Shown piece by piece: positions 57,256-64,000 of a stretch of DNA of 64,000 bases. The stretch is taken from assembly GCF_002197665.1 (NCBI RefSeq), contig NZ_NBBJ01000001.1, positions 558,001-622,000 on the forward strand, given 5' to 3'. Under the pieces are notes generated by a model. It was not told where the DNA came from. It made no database searches and saw only the letters and a program-made list of their open reading frames with translations. Made by a program: the position numbers and the translations under genes. Every line of letters starts with the position of its first letter. The stretch's first letter is position 1. Source of the stretch: Sphingomonas mucosissima. GTDB taxonomy: Bacteria; Pseudomonadota; Alphaproteobacteria; Sphingomonadales; Sphingomonadaceae.

Positions 57256-58587
57256 ATGTCAGCCAGCCGATACCAGCTGTCGCGGCGTGCGGCGGCAGCC
57301 GAGGCGCGCCGCGACCCGGGTGAGTTCAGTGGCACTGAAACAATCGTCGGAGCCGCGGACGGCCTGAACGATCCTACCGGCTTTACCGTGCTGAACCTGC
57401 TCGGCGCCGGCCGAGGCGCGCCGGCCGGCGAGCAGGATGCCATGTCAACACCGGCGGTGCTTCGCGCGCTCGAGGTGCTGACCGGCCTTTTCGCCATGAC
57501 GCCGCTGATCTACTATCGCCGCGAAGGCGAGGATAAGGTCCGCGTCGATGACGCGCCCGAAGCCGTCATGCTGCGCACCCGCGCGAACGATGTTCAGAAC
57601 GCCTTCCTGTTCAAGGAACTGCTGCTCGGCGACCTGATCATGACCGGGCGCTTCGGTGGCTATATCCACCGCGACCGGCTGTATCGGCCCGAGAAGCTGA
57701 CCCGCATGGATCCGCGCGGCATTGCGCCGGCGCAGAGCTGGGACAAGGCCAACGGGCTCGAGGTGTTCTATGACGCGCAGCTGCCGGATGGCAGCCGCGA
57801 GCGGCTGACCCGCAACGACCTTTGGTTCGTGCCCGGCTTCTCGCGGGACGGCCTGATCGGGATCGACCGGCTGAAGATCCTGCAGGACACGTTCCAGGCC
57901 GCGGCCGCGACGTCCGCCTTTGCGGCTCGGTTCTGGGAGAACAACGCCCAGCCGTCGACCATCCTGACCGCGAAGGGGAAGGTCGAAGCACCCGAGAAGT
58001 CGCGCATCAAGTCCGACTGGCAGCAGCGCTTCTCCGGTCCCCGCAACGCCGGCAACGTGGCGGTGCTCGATCAGGAAATGGATGCCAAGTTCCTCGCGCA
58101 CGACAACGCGAAGAGCCAGTATGTCGAGGTCCGCGCCTTCTACGTCGTCGAGATCGCCCGCGCGTTCGGCGTCCCGCCGCATATCGTTTTCGAGCTGAGC
58201 CGGGCGACCTTCTCCAACATCGAGCAGCAGAGCCTCGAGCTGATCCTCTACTCGATGATGATCCACTACGAGCGGGTGGCTGCGGCCGCGACGCACCAGT
58301 TCGCCGCGCCGGGTCACTTCTTCGAGTTTCTGCCCGACGCGCTGCTGAAGGGCGATATCAAGAGCCGGTACGAGGCCTACGGCTCCGCGATCGACAAGGG
58401 CATCCTCAACCCCAACGAGGTGCGCCGGCGCGAGAATATGAACGGCCGCGAAGGTGGCGACGAGTATCGCGTCGGCTCCGGTTCGATGCTCGAGCAGCAG
58501 CAGACCAGCGAGACGGTCGATCACCGCCCGCCCGAAGATCCCGCGCCGAAGCGCAAGCGCTCGGCTGACGACGAGGACGATCAATGA
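57256..58587 (+). CDS. Phage portal protein (HK97 gp3 type)
   Basis: 443 residues. The portal family pattern: VLRALEVLTGLFAMTPLIYY, FLFKELLLGDLIMTGRFGGY, and VEIARAFGVPPHIVFELSRA then FSNIEQQSLELILYSM. It forms the dodecameric ring through which DNA enters. The last ~50 residues are charged and disordered-looking. The stop overlaps the protease start. Confidence 0.93.
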   Translation: MSASRYQLSRRAAAAEARRDPGEFSGTETIVGAADGLNDPTGFTVLNLLGAGRGAPAGEQDAMSTPAVLRALEVLTGLFAMTPLIYYRREGEDKVRVDDAPEAVMLRTRANDVQNAFLFKELLLGDLIMTGRFGGYIHRDRLYRPEKLTRMDPRGIAPAQSWDKANGLEVFYDAQLPDGSRERLTRNDLWFVPGFSRDGLIGIDRLKILQDTFQAAAATSAFAARFWENNAQPSTILTAKGKVEAPEKSRIKSDWQQRFSGPRNAGNVAVLDQEMDAKFLAHDNAKSQYVEVRAFYVVEIARAFGVPPHIVFELSRATFSNIEQQSLELILYSMMIHYERVAAAATHQFAAPGHFFEFLPDALLKGDIKSRYEAYGSAIDKGILNPNEVRRRENMNGREGGDEYRVGSGSMLEQQQTSETVDHRPPEDPAPKRKRSADDEDDQ

Positions 58588-59513
58588 ACCAGCACGTGCT
58601 GGCGGCCATCCGGTCGCAGCCCTGGGCGATCCTGCCCGGATATCTCGAGGCGTTAGAGGCGATCGCCACCCGCGTGCTCGATCACCCGGCGGTGCTTGCC
58701 GTGAAGGAAGACGGTCACCAGGAGCGCCAGATCTCGGCCGTGGCGCAGATGGGCGTCCGCGCGCCCGGCACCCGCGGGTCGATGCTGCGCGACGGTGTCG
58801 GCATGCTGCCGATCAGCGGCCCGATCTTCCCGCGCGCCAACATCATGACCGAAATGTCGGGCGCCACCTCGCTCGATGTGGCGGCAGCGGATCTGCGTGC
58901 GCTGCAGGCGTCGCCTGACGTGCGCAGCATTCTTGCGGTGATCGACAGCCCGGGCGGCGCCGTTGCGCAGGTAAACGACTTCGCGCGCTTGGTCGCCGCG
59001 TCGCCTAAGCCGGTGTCGGTCCACATCACCGGCATGTGCTGCTCGGCCGCCTATTGGATCGGCAGCCAGGCCGCGGGCGGCATGAGCATGGATCCAACCG
59101 GCGTTGTCGGCTCGATCGGCGTGCTGATCTCCACCTCCTACCAGGTGAACCCCGATGCGATGGGCCGGCGCGAGCTGGACATCGCCAGCAGCAACGCGCC
59201 GAACAAGCGGCCGGATCTCTCCACCGAAGAAGGCCAGGCGCAGATCCGCCAGATGCTCGACGGCATCGAGGAGATCTTCATTGGCGCCGTCGCGCGCGGG
59301 CGCGGTGTCACTGACGCTGTCGTGCGGCGAGAATTCGGCGCCGGCGGCACCCTCACAGGCAAGGCGGCGAAGGCGGCCGGCATGGTCGACCGCATCGAGG
59401 CCGATGGGCTCGACGGCGCGATCCGCCGACTGGCGAAAGCCGCTCCCGCAGCGCCCCGGCGGACGGCCGCGGCGAACCAGTTGGCGCTCGCGCAAGCCCG
59501 CGCGCTCGCCTGA
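58584..59513 (+). CDS. S49/SppA-type prohead protease
   Basis: 309 residues. ILAVIDSPGGAVAQVNDFAR and the catalytic Ser154 in GMCCSAAYWIGS, with GVVGSIGVLIS, give the S49 (ClpP-like) fold used by phages to mature the head. The N-terminal ~75 residues are a substrate-type lead. It sits between portal and capsid, the usual place. Confidence 0.92.
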   Translation: MNQHVLAAIRSQPWAILPGYLEALEAIATRVLDHPAVLAVKEDGHQERQISAVAQMGVRAPGTRGSMLRDGVGMLPISGPIFPRANIMTEMSGATSLDVAAADLRALQASPDVRSILAVIDSPGGAVAQVNDFARLVAASPKPVSVHITGMCCSAAYWIGSQAAGGMSMDPTGVVGSIGVLISTSYQVNPDAMGRRELDIASSNAPNKRPDLSTEEGQAQIRQMLDGIEEIFIGAVARGRGVTDAVVRREFGAGGTLTGKAAKAAGMVDRIEADGLDGAIRRLAKAAPAAPRRTAAANQLALAQARALA

Positions 59514-59528
59514 TCCAAGGAGAAGACC

Positions 59529-60830
59529 ATGCGCATCACCGCGCTGAAGACCAGCCTTGCGGCCGTCCTGGCTGCAATGGACACCACACTGCAGGCCGCA
59601 GCGACCGATGGCGATCGCGACCTGACCGCAGAAGAGCAGGCGACGTTCGACGAGAACAAGGCCAAGGCTGACAAGCTGCAGGGCCAGATCGCCGTCGAGC
59701 AGGATCTGCTCGCTCGCCAGGCGGCAGCTGCCACGCCGATCACGGTGCCAGGCGGCAACAACCCGGGCACCGTTCCCGCGGTCGTTGCCGAGACGCCAGA
59801 ACCCGGCGCGATCGTCGGCCGCATCGCGATCGCACTCGCTGCCACCAGCGGCATGGACCAGCGCGCTACGGCAGCTCATGCCGCCAGCGTGTGGGGCGAC
59901 AGCACCGGCCAGATCGTGGCCAACATGGAGCAGTCGACCGCTACCCGGGGCGGCTACCTGGTCGACACCGCCTATAGCCGCGACTTCATCGAGCTGCTTC
60001 GCCCTCGCGTCGCGATCCGCCGCGCCGGCGCGCGATCGGTCCCGATGCCCGATGGCAACCTGACCATGCGCAAGCAGACCGGCACGACCAACGCCGGCTA
60101 TGTCGGCGAGCGCCAGCCGGCTCCGACGACCGACATCTCGGTCGGCCAGCTGAAGATGTCGGCCAAGACGCTGCGCGCGATCGTGCCAATCACGAACCAG
60201 CTGATCCGCCGTGCATCGTTCGGCGTCGACGCGATGGTTCGCGATGACCTGGTCACCTCGGCCGCAATCAAGGAAGACCAGCAGTTCCTCCGCGGTGTCG
60301 GCTCTGACACGGCGCCGACCGGCCTTCGATCGCTGTTGGCGGCCGGCAACGTGCTGACGATGACGGCGAACCCGGATCTGGTGAAGGTCACGTCCGACAT
60401 GGCACGGCTGAAGCTGAAGGTGGTCAACGCCAACGTGCCGCTTTCGAAGTGCGCGTACATCATGTCACCCACGGTTCACTCGTTCCTCGAGAACATCCGC
60501 GACGGGAACGGCAACAAGGCGTTTCCGGACGTCGCCGAGGGCAAGTTCGGGATCTACCCGATCTTCGTCACCACCTCGGTGCCGGACAACCTCGGCGCTG
60601 GCGGCAACGAGTCGGAGATCTACTTCGGCGATTTCGAGCAGTTCCTGATCGGTGACACCTACCAGGTGACGCTGACCGCTTCGACCGAGGCGGCCTATGA
60701 GGACAACGGCGAGATCCTGTCGGCCTTCTCCAACGACGAGACGGTGATCCGCCTGATCCAGGAGCATGACACCCAGCTGCGCCACGACGGTGCGTTCGCG
60801 GTGCTCACCGGCGTCACCTGGAAGCCGTAA
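59529..60830 (+). CDS. Major capsid protein (HK97 fold)
   Basis: 433 residues. The first ~105 residues are a charged helical delta domain (EEQATFDENKAKADKLQGQI) probably removed by the S49 protease; the fold proper starts near MEQSTATRGGYLVDTAYSRD. LKMSAKTLRAIVPITNQLI and FLRGVGSDTAPTGLRSLL are HK97-family segments. AAGGAGAAG stands before ATG 59529. A long stable hairpin follows the gene. Confidence 0.93.
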   Translation: MRITALKTSLAAVLAAMDTTLQAAATDGDRDLTAEEQATFDENKAKADKLQGQIAVEQDLLARQAAAATPITVPGGNNPGTVPAVVAETPEPGAIVGRIAIALAATSGMDQRATAAHAASVWGDSTGQIVANMEQSTATRGGYLVDTAYSRDFIELLRPRVAIRRAGARSVPMPDGNLTMRKQTGTTNAGYVGERQPAPTTDISVGQLKMSAKTLRAIVPITNQLIRRASFGVDAMVRDDLVTSAAIKEDQQFLRGVGSDTAPTGLRSLLAAGNVLTMTANPDLVKVTSDMARLKLKVVNANVPLSKCAYIMSPTVHSFLENIRDGNGNKAFPDVAEGKFGIYPIFVTTSVPDNLGAGGNESEIYFGDFEQFLIGDTYQVTLTASTEAAYEDNGEILSAFSNDETVIRLIQEHDTQLRHDGAFAVLTGVTWKP

Positions 60831-60860
60831 GCGCTCGCGCCGCCTACCATCACCAGCCTT

Positions 60861-60890
60861 GCGGAGGGCGTCCTGCGGGGCGCCCTCCGC
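60861..60890 (+). terminator. Stable hairpin after the capsid gene
   Basis: GCGGAGGGCG (60861-60870) and CGCCCTCCGC (60881-60890), a perfect 10-bp stem with a 10-base loop. No T-run follows and the next gene starts 18 bp later, so it may protect the capsid mRNA or cause partial termination that lowers downstream expression. Confidence 0.6.
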
Positions 60891-60907
60891 GCATCCGGAG
60901 ACCCAAC

Positions 60908-61063
60908 ATGGGTGTGAAATTCCTGAAGCCCTGCCAGCAGGGCACCCTCTACAACAAGGACGAGGTCGCTGGTTTCGACAAGGAAACCGAGGCGCGTCTC
61001 ATCAAGCAGGGTTTCGCTGAGGCGCACAAGGCGCCCGCGAAGTCCGAAGCGCCGGCGGCCTGA
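60908..61063 (+). CDS. Small head-region phage protein
   Basis: 51 residues from ATG 60908: MGVKFLKPCQQGTLYNKDEV, then a charged end with AGFDKETEARLIKQGFAEAH. CCGGAG stands ahead. It resembles the small proteins found after the capsid gene in many HK97-type phages, sharing layout with the 57-residue protein at 62698 (xFxK...YNxE..GFxNxE..xLVK). Function unknown. Confidence 0.65.
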   Translation: MGVKFLKPCQQGTLYNKDEVAGFDKETEARLIKQGFAEAHKAPAKSEAPAA

Positions 61064-61066
61064 TCC

Positions 61067-61375
61067 GTGGCGGCGGGCGACGGCACCGTGCTGACGCTCG
61101 CCGCTGCGCGGGCGCACCTGCGCGTCAGCGCTTCCACACCTGACGAGGCGATTGCCGACGTGCTCCTCGCAGCCGAGGAACGGATCGAATCATTCCTCGG
61201 ACGGCCGTTGGTGGGTGATGCGGGTTGGACCGATGCTGACGCCGTGCCGCGCCTGGTCGCGCATTGCGTGAAGCTCGCGCTGACAGATTTCTACGTGAAC
61301 CGCGAGGCGCCCGAGCTGACCGATGACCAGCTGCGGCCGATGATCGGCCGCCACATGGTGCTGTCGGTCGGATGA
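61067..61375 (+). CDS. Head-tail connector protein (gp6-like)
   Basis: 102 residues from GTG 61067. LTLAAARAHLRVSASTPDEA, AEERIESFLGRPL and LVAHCVKLALTDFYVNREAP match the gp6/DNA-packaging connector family, which forms a ring below the portal. The stop overlaps the next start by ATGA. Confidence 0.85.
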   Translation: MAAGDGTVLTLAAARAHLRVSASTPDEAIADVLLAAEERIESFLGRPLVGDAGWTDADAVPRLVAHCVKLALTDFYVNREAPELTDDQLRPMIGRHMVLSVG

Positions 61376-61722
61376 TCACTGTTCGGCCAAGCGAACTCGA
61401 GCATGAGGTCCGCCTTGAGAAGCTCGCGAGCGACGGACGCTATGATGATGCCGGCTCGGAAGAGTGGACGCTAGTCGAGAGGATCTGGATCGGGATCCGC
61501 GATCAGCTGCCCAGCCGCGGCGAGCAGGCCGAGGGCGGTTTCACAACCGCCACCCGGCGTGCCCGGGTTCGCATGTATTGGCGAGACGACGTCACGGCCG
61601 ATATGCGCCTGGTGCTCGGAACGCGCGTCATGCACATCGTGTCGGGGCCGGCCGAGCTCGGACGGCGTGGCGGCCTAGAGCTGATGGTCGAGGATTATAA
61701 GCCCGCCGGCAACGCCGCCTGA
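61372..61722 (+). CDS. Head-tail adaptor (head closure) protein
   Basis: 116 residues: RPSELEHEVRLEKLASDGRY, WTLVERIWIGIRDQLPSRGE and YWRDDVTADMRLVLGTRVMH match the phage head-tail joining family (SPP1 gp16 / HK97 gp7 type). Coupled to both neighbours by short overlaps. Confidence 0.85.
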   Translation: MITVRPSELEHEVRLEKLASDGRYDDAGSEEWTLVERIWIGIRDQLPSRGEQAEGGFTTATRRARVRMYWRDDVTADMRLVLGTRVMHIVSGPAELGRRGGLELMVEDYKPAGNAA

Positions 61723-62276
61723 TGGCGACCAGCCGCGGCGGCCCCGAGGTTCGCCGGTTTATCGCTCAGCTGCCGAAGCAGATCGAGACGAAGGTGCTGC
61801 GCGGCGCAGCTCGCGTGGCTGCCAACGTCGTTGCCGATGAAGCCAGAAGGCGGCTTGGCGGTAAGCGGGCAAAGACAGCGTCCGGCGCGATGGTGCTGAT
61901 CGCCAATGCGGTGAAGGTGGTAACGCGCCAGGTGCCTGGCGCGATCGTTGCGAAGGTGCAGCTGAAAGGCGAAGGCGCTTACGTCGGCCGCTGGCTTGAG
62001 TGGGGCACCGCGCCGCACTTCATCACCGTCCAAGATAGCGCCCGCGAAGGCCGCAGCGTCAACCGGATCAATCGCCTGGCGCGCGAGGGCTCGCTCGTCA
62101 TCGGCACCCAGTTCGTTGGCGCTTCAGTCTGGCACAAGGGCGCTGATGCGAGCCCCTTCATGCGCGTCTCGCTGGATCTTCGAGAGACCGAGGCGATCGC
62201 GGCCGCACAAGCATACATCAATTCGCGGGTGACCCGTAAGGGCATTATCGGCGACGACGAAGGCGACGCGTCATGA
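61722..62276 (+). CDS. HK97 gp10-like tail-completion protein
   Basis: 184 residues. RRFIAQLPKQIETKVLRGAA, RVAANVVADEARRRLGGKRA and WLEWGTAPHFITVQ, then ASPFMRVSLDLRETEAIAAA, the gp10 pattern (RAAxxVxxxAK...VExGTxxxxAxPFMRPA). It joins the head to the tail. The start codon overlaps the preceding stop by one base. Confidence 0.87.
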   Translation: MATSRGGPEVRRFIAQLPKQIETKVLRGAARVAANVVADEARRRLGGKRAKTASGAMVLIANAVKVVTRQVPGAIVAKVQLKGEGAYVGRWLEWGTAPHFITVQDSAREGRSVNRINRLAREGSLVIGTQFVGASVWHKGADASPFMRVSLDLRETEAIAAAQAYINSRVTRKGIIGDDEGDAS

Positions 62277-62677
62277 GCGGCACCGATCTCATAACCGAGT
62301 TGCTGACCAAGAGCGCATCTGTGATCGCGGCAGTACCGGCCAACCGGATCAAGGGCGGTAGCCTGGCGCCCGACATTCCTCTCAACGCGCTGCTGATCCG
62401 GGAAGTGACCAGCGTCGATCGACAACAGCTGAAGCAGGGCGCGGTTGTCCATACCGTTGAGCGGATCTCGGTTACCGTTCGGGCCAAGAGCTGGCGCGAC
62501 CAACGCGCAATCATTCGCCTGGTCCGCGCCGCTTGTGTCGGCGATCGCCACATCGAGTTGCCCGGCATCACCAAGGTGTCCGTGCGCACTGCCGGCCGTG
62601 GCCCCGACATGACGGGGCCCGGGCAGAGCTTCGAACAGACACAGGATTTCCGCGTCACTTTCGATGCGATCGTCTGA
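62273..62677 (+). CDS. DUF3168 tail-terminator protein
   Basis: 134 residues: ITELLTKSASVIAAVPANRI, LNALLIREVTSVDRQQLKQG and VERISVTVRAKSWRDQRAII fit DUF3168/tail completion proteins (lambda gpU role). ATGA overlap with the gp10-like gene. Confidence 0.82.
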   Translation: MSGTDLITELLTKSASVIAAVPANRIKGGSLAPDIPLNALLIREVTSVDRQQLKQGAVVHTVERISVTVRAKSWRDQRAIIRLVRAACVGDRHIELPGITKVSVRTAGRGPDMTGPGQSFEQTQDFRVTFDAIV

Positions 62678-62697
62678 GCCAGCCCAGGAGGATCACC

Positions 62698-62871
62698 ATG
62701 GCTACCAACAATCCCGCGAAGGTCGCGGGCGTCCCCACGCGTGACTTCAACGATTCCGGGACAACCCAGCGCTTTGCCAAGGGCAAGACCTACAACTTCG
62801 AACCGGGCGCCTTCCGCAATTACGAGGCAGCCGGCCTGGTGAAGAAGGCCGCGGACAAGCCCGCGAGCTAA
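62698..62871 (+). CDS. Small tail-region phage protein
   Basis: 57 residues from ATG 62698 with AGGAGG ahead. MATNNPAKVAGVPTRDFNDS, then FAKGKTYNFEPGAFRNYEAA and LVKKAADKPAS. The second half parallels the 51-residue protein after the capsid gene, which hints at a duplicated small accessory protein. Confidence 0.65.
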   Translation: MATNNPAKVAGVPTRDFNDSGTTQRFAKGKTYNFEPGAFRNYEAAGLVKKAADKPAS

Positions 62872-62944
62872 ATAACCCGCTCGCGCGCCGCGCGGGCGAT
62901 CCCGCCGGCGCTGCCGGCTCCTCATCCCATCGGGAGTTAATACC

Positions 62945-63388
62945 ATGGCAGGTACCGCTGCGGGCACCACGCTCGCCATTTCCGCCGCATTGCCGGCCAG
63001 CCAGAACGTTGCTGGCTACGCGGCCCTCTCTTTCACCGAGATCAATGGTCTCGATAAGATCGGCACCTTTGGCTCGACGCCGAGCAAAGTCACCTTCACC
63101 CCGCTGAAGGGCGCGACCCAGAAGCACAAGGGATCGGTCGACTATGGCGCACTGGGGCCAACGATGGCGCACGACGAAGACGATGCCGGTCAGGCCCTGC
63201 TGCGCACGGCCGCTGACGACCAGCTCGGCGAATATTCATTCCGCGTCGCCTACCCTGACGGCGCCAAGCGCTACTTCCAGGGCAAAGTGTTCGGCTACCA
63301 GGAGGCGGTCGAGGGCGCGGAGAACATGCTGATGGGCTCCACCACGATCGAGATCAACACGCCGATCGTCCCGGCGCCCGCCGCCTAA
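62945..63388 (+). CDS. Phage tail tube protein
   Basis: 147 residues: TTLAISAALPASQNVAGYAA, FTEINGLDKIGTFGSTPSKV and YSFRVAYPDGAKRYFQGKVF, ending in strands EGAENMLMGSTTIEINTPIV. This is the beta-sandwich tube family of long-tailed phages (TUDOR/gp major tail). A 73-bp GC-rich spacer with weak hairpins precedes it. Confidence 0.88.
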   Translation: MAGTAAGTTLAISAALPASQNVAGYAALSFTEINGLDKIGTFGSTPSKVTFTPLKGATQKHKGSVDYGALGPTMAHDEDDAGQALLRTAADDQLGEYSFRVAYPDGAKRYFQGKVFGYQEAVEGAENMLMGSTTIEINTPIVPAPAA

Positions 63389-63403
63389 TCTCATCCACCT
63401 TTT

Positions 63404-63471
63404 CCGGCCGCTTTGGCCGGTACCTGCGCATCGGTCCGTCCTGCGTCTCGCGGGCCGGGACGGATCGGTGC
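63404..63471 (+). repeat. Two hairpins in the tail tube-chaperone spacer
   Basis: CCGGCC-GCTTT-GGCCGG (63404-63420), then GCATCGGTCCGTCC (63428-63441) pairing with GGACGGATCGGTGC (63458-63471) with G-U pairs. They lie in the leader of the chaperone gene. Possible roles are partial termination after the strongly made tube protein or mRNA protection. Confidence 0.55.
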
Positions 63472-63497
63472 GCCTTGCCCGCGAGAGGAATACCAAC

Positions 63498-63932
63498 ATG
63501 ACCATGTTCAACATTGCCGCTCTGGCCGTCACCGCAACCGCCCCCCTCCACCTCAAGAGCGCGCAGGGCGAGCTGCTGTACGCCGACGCAGAGAAGAAGC
63601 TGCCGATCATCATCCATGTTCATGGTCCCGGCAGCGACGCCTTCGCGGCTGTCGAAAGCCGCCAGTCGAACCGCGCCGTGAAGCGCATGCAGGACAACGA
63701 CGGCAAGGTCACGCTGCCGCCCTACGAGCAGCGCCTGAAGGAAGCTGCCGAGGATCTGGCGGCGATCACGGCCGGGTTCGAGAACTTCAACTATGAGCCG
63801 GCCGGCGGCGTGTCGGGCGAGGCGCTCTATCGCGCCGTGTATGCCGATCAGAAGCTCGGCTTCATCACGAAGCAGGTCACCAAGTTCGTGGCCGATTGGG
63901 GAAACTTCAGCGGCGGCTCGGCGACGAGCTGA
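63498..63932 (+). CDS. Tail assembly chaperone (gpG-type)
   Basis: 144 residues from ATG 63498. FNIAALAVTATAPLHLKSAQ, then AVESRQSNRAVKRMQDNDGK and EDLAAITAGFENFNYEPAGG. The pattern (xxN..a......qA..M..N..k) and its place after the tail tube fit the tail chaperone or XRE-less 'tail assembly' family. Near the end the codons TGG GGA AAC contain a canonical -1 slippery heptamer, and the -1 frame is open to the window edge. Confidence 0.78.
   Translation: MTMFNIAALAVTATAPLHLKSAQGELLYADAEKKLPIIIHVHGPGSDAFAAVESRQSNRAVKRMQDNDGKVTLPPYEQRLKEAAEDLAAITAGFENFNYEPAGGVSGEALYRAVYADQKLGFITKQVTKFVADWGNFSGGSATS
63899..63905 (+). promoter_or_regulatory. -1 programmed frameshift site
   Basis: G-GGA-AAC in register with the chaperone frame matches the X-XXY-YYZ slippery rule. 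It lies nine codons before the zero-frame stop (including the stop), as in the G/GT genes of long-tailed phages. Confidence 0.65.
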
Positions 63933-64000
63933 TCCTCTACGTCCGGCAGATGGCATGGCTCAATGCCGTGCCGAAGCCGGACGTGCGCTCGCGGCGCGGC
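63905..64000 (+). CDS. Frameshifted extension of the tail chaperone (gpGT-type), partial
   Basis: The -1 frame reads LQRRLGDELILYVRQMAWLN and continues to the window edge without a stop (32 codons). Its start has no ribosome site, which fits a frameshift extension rather than a separate gene. The rest, and the tape-measure gene expected next, lie outside the window. Confidence 0.55.

Larger units (their letters stand above)
41640..64000. mobile_element. HK97-type tailed prophage, left part (runs off the window)
   Basis: Leftward early/regulatory genes (AlpA-like, GapR-like, Cro-like), a rightward repressor, a cargo block, then rightward DUF3164, HNH, terminase, portal, protease, capsid, head-tail and tail genes in HK97 order. 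No integrase, lysis or tail-fibre gene is within the window. The left edge is placed between the REP-like repeat and the AlpA-like gene by gene content; the exact base is unknown. All structural genes are intact, so it may be functional. Confidence 0.85.

Noticed and set aside
1..64000. CRISPR arrays, tRNA genes, insertion sequences
   Set aside because: I looked for regularly spaced repeats, TTCGANNC-type tRNA arms and transposase motifs with terminal inverted repeats and found none that hold up.

Overview
The window looks like a chromosome segment of a sphingomonad (Sphingomonas or a close relative, Alphaproteobacteria). The base composition is GC-rich. The gene set includes a ChpT phosphotransferase next to a compact che operon, DUF418 and DUF892 proteins, a CDC48-type AAA ATPase, a B3 metallo-beta-lactamase with a divergent AmpR-like gene, and Crp/Fnr-type and DUF6894 proteins. 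Naming the genus is inference; the window carries no rRNA or tRNA gene.

Positions 1-41,400 are ordinary chromosome. In order they hold the start of mgtE, a cyclophilin, a LysR regulator, a candidate sRNA, the CDC48 ATPase, rlmN, a histidine phosphatase, an outer-membrane barrel protein, dnaN, a DUF892 ferritin-like protein, an MBL-fold hydrolase, panB, a yfgM-like/bamB/der block, an Hpt protein and bfr. A 56-codon bfd follows with a Fur-like box, then a DUF418 membrane protein that seems to start at CTG, a sulfotransferase, rpoH, rluD, a JAMM protease, chpT, cheA-W-Y-B-R, an AmiD-like amidase, a TPR protein, a methyl-accepting chemotaxis protein with a CheR-docking tail, the RNase P RNA, a J-domain protein, a 2Fe-2S protein, the ampR/B3 pair and sufE.

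At 36,243-40,636 there is an unusually large phage-shock-protein locus. pspF faces an operon that opens with a sigma-54 promoter, a 43-residue peptide gene, pspA, pspB and pspC. Five more small genes follow, each coding for one membrane helix plus a coiled coil and most ending in a shared motif. sodB closes the chromosomal part.

From about 41,650 to the right edge the window lies in an HK97-type siphovirus prophage; neither the integrase nor the right end is visible. Leftward early genes (AlpA-like regulator, Cys-rich proteins, GapR/DUF2312, Cro-like protein) are chained by 4-base overlaps and face a rightward repressor across paired operators. A cargo block of lower GC (45.8-51.7 kb) follows: a DEDDh exonuclease, a cytosolic protein plus four-helix membrane protein pair laid out like lambda RexA/RexB, a secreted protein, small membrane proteins, a Crp/Fnr regulator and a DUF6894 protein. 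Copies of a short GC-rich hairpin repeat punctuate this block, and two of its genes share a duplicated leader. Then come phage regulators, DUF3164, HNH, terminase, portal, S49 protease, capsid, head-tail and tail genes, ending at a tail-chaperone gene with a canonical -1 slippery heptamer 95 bases before the window edge.
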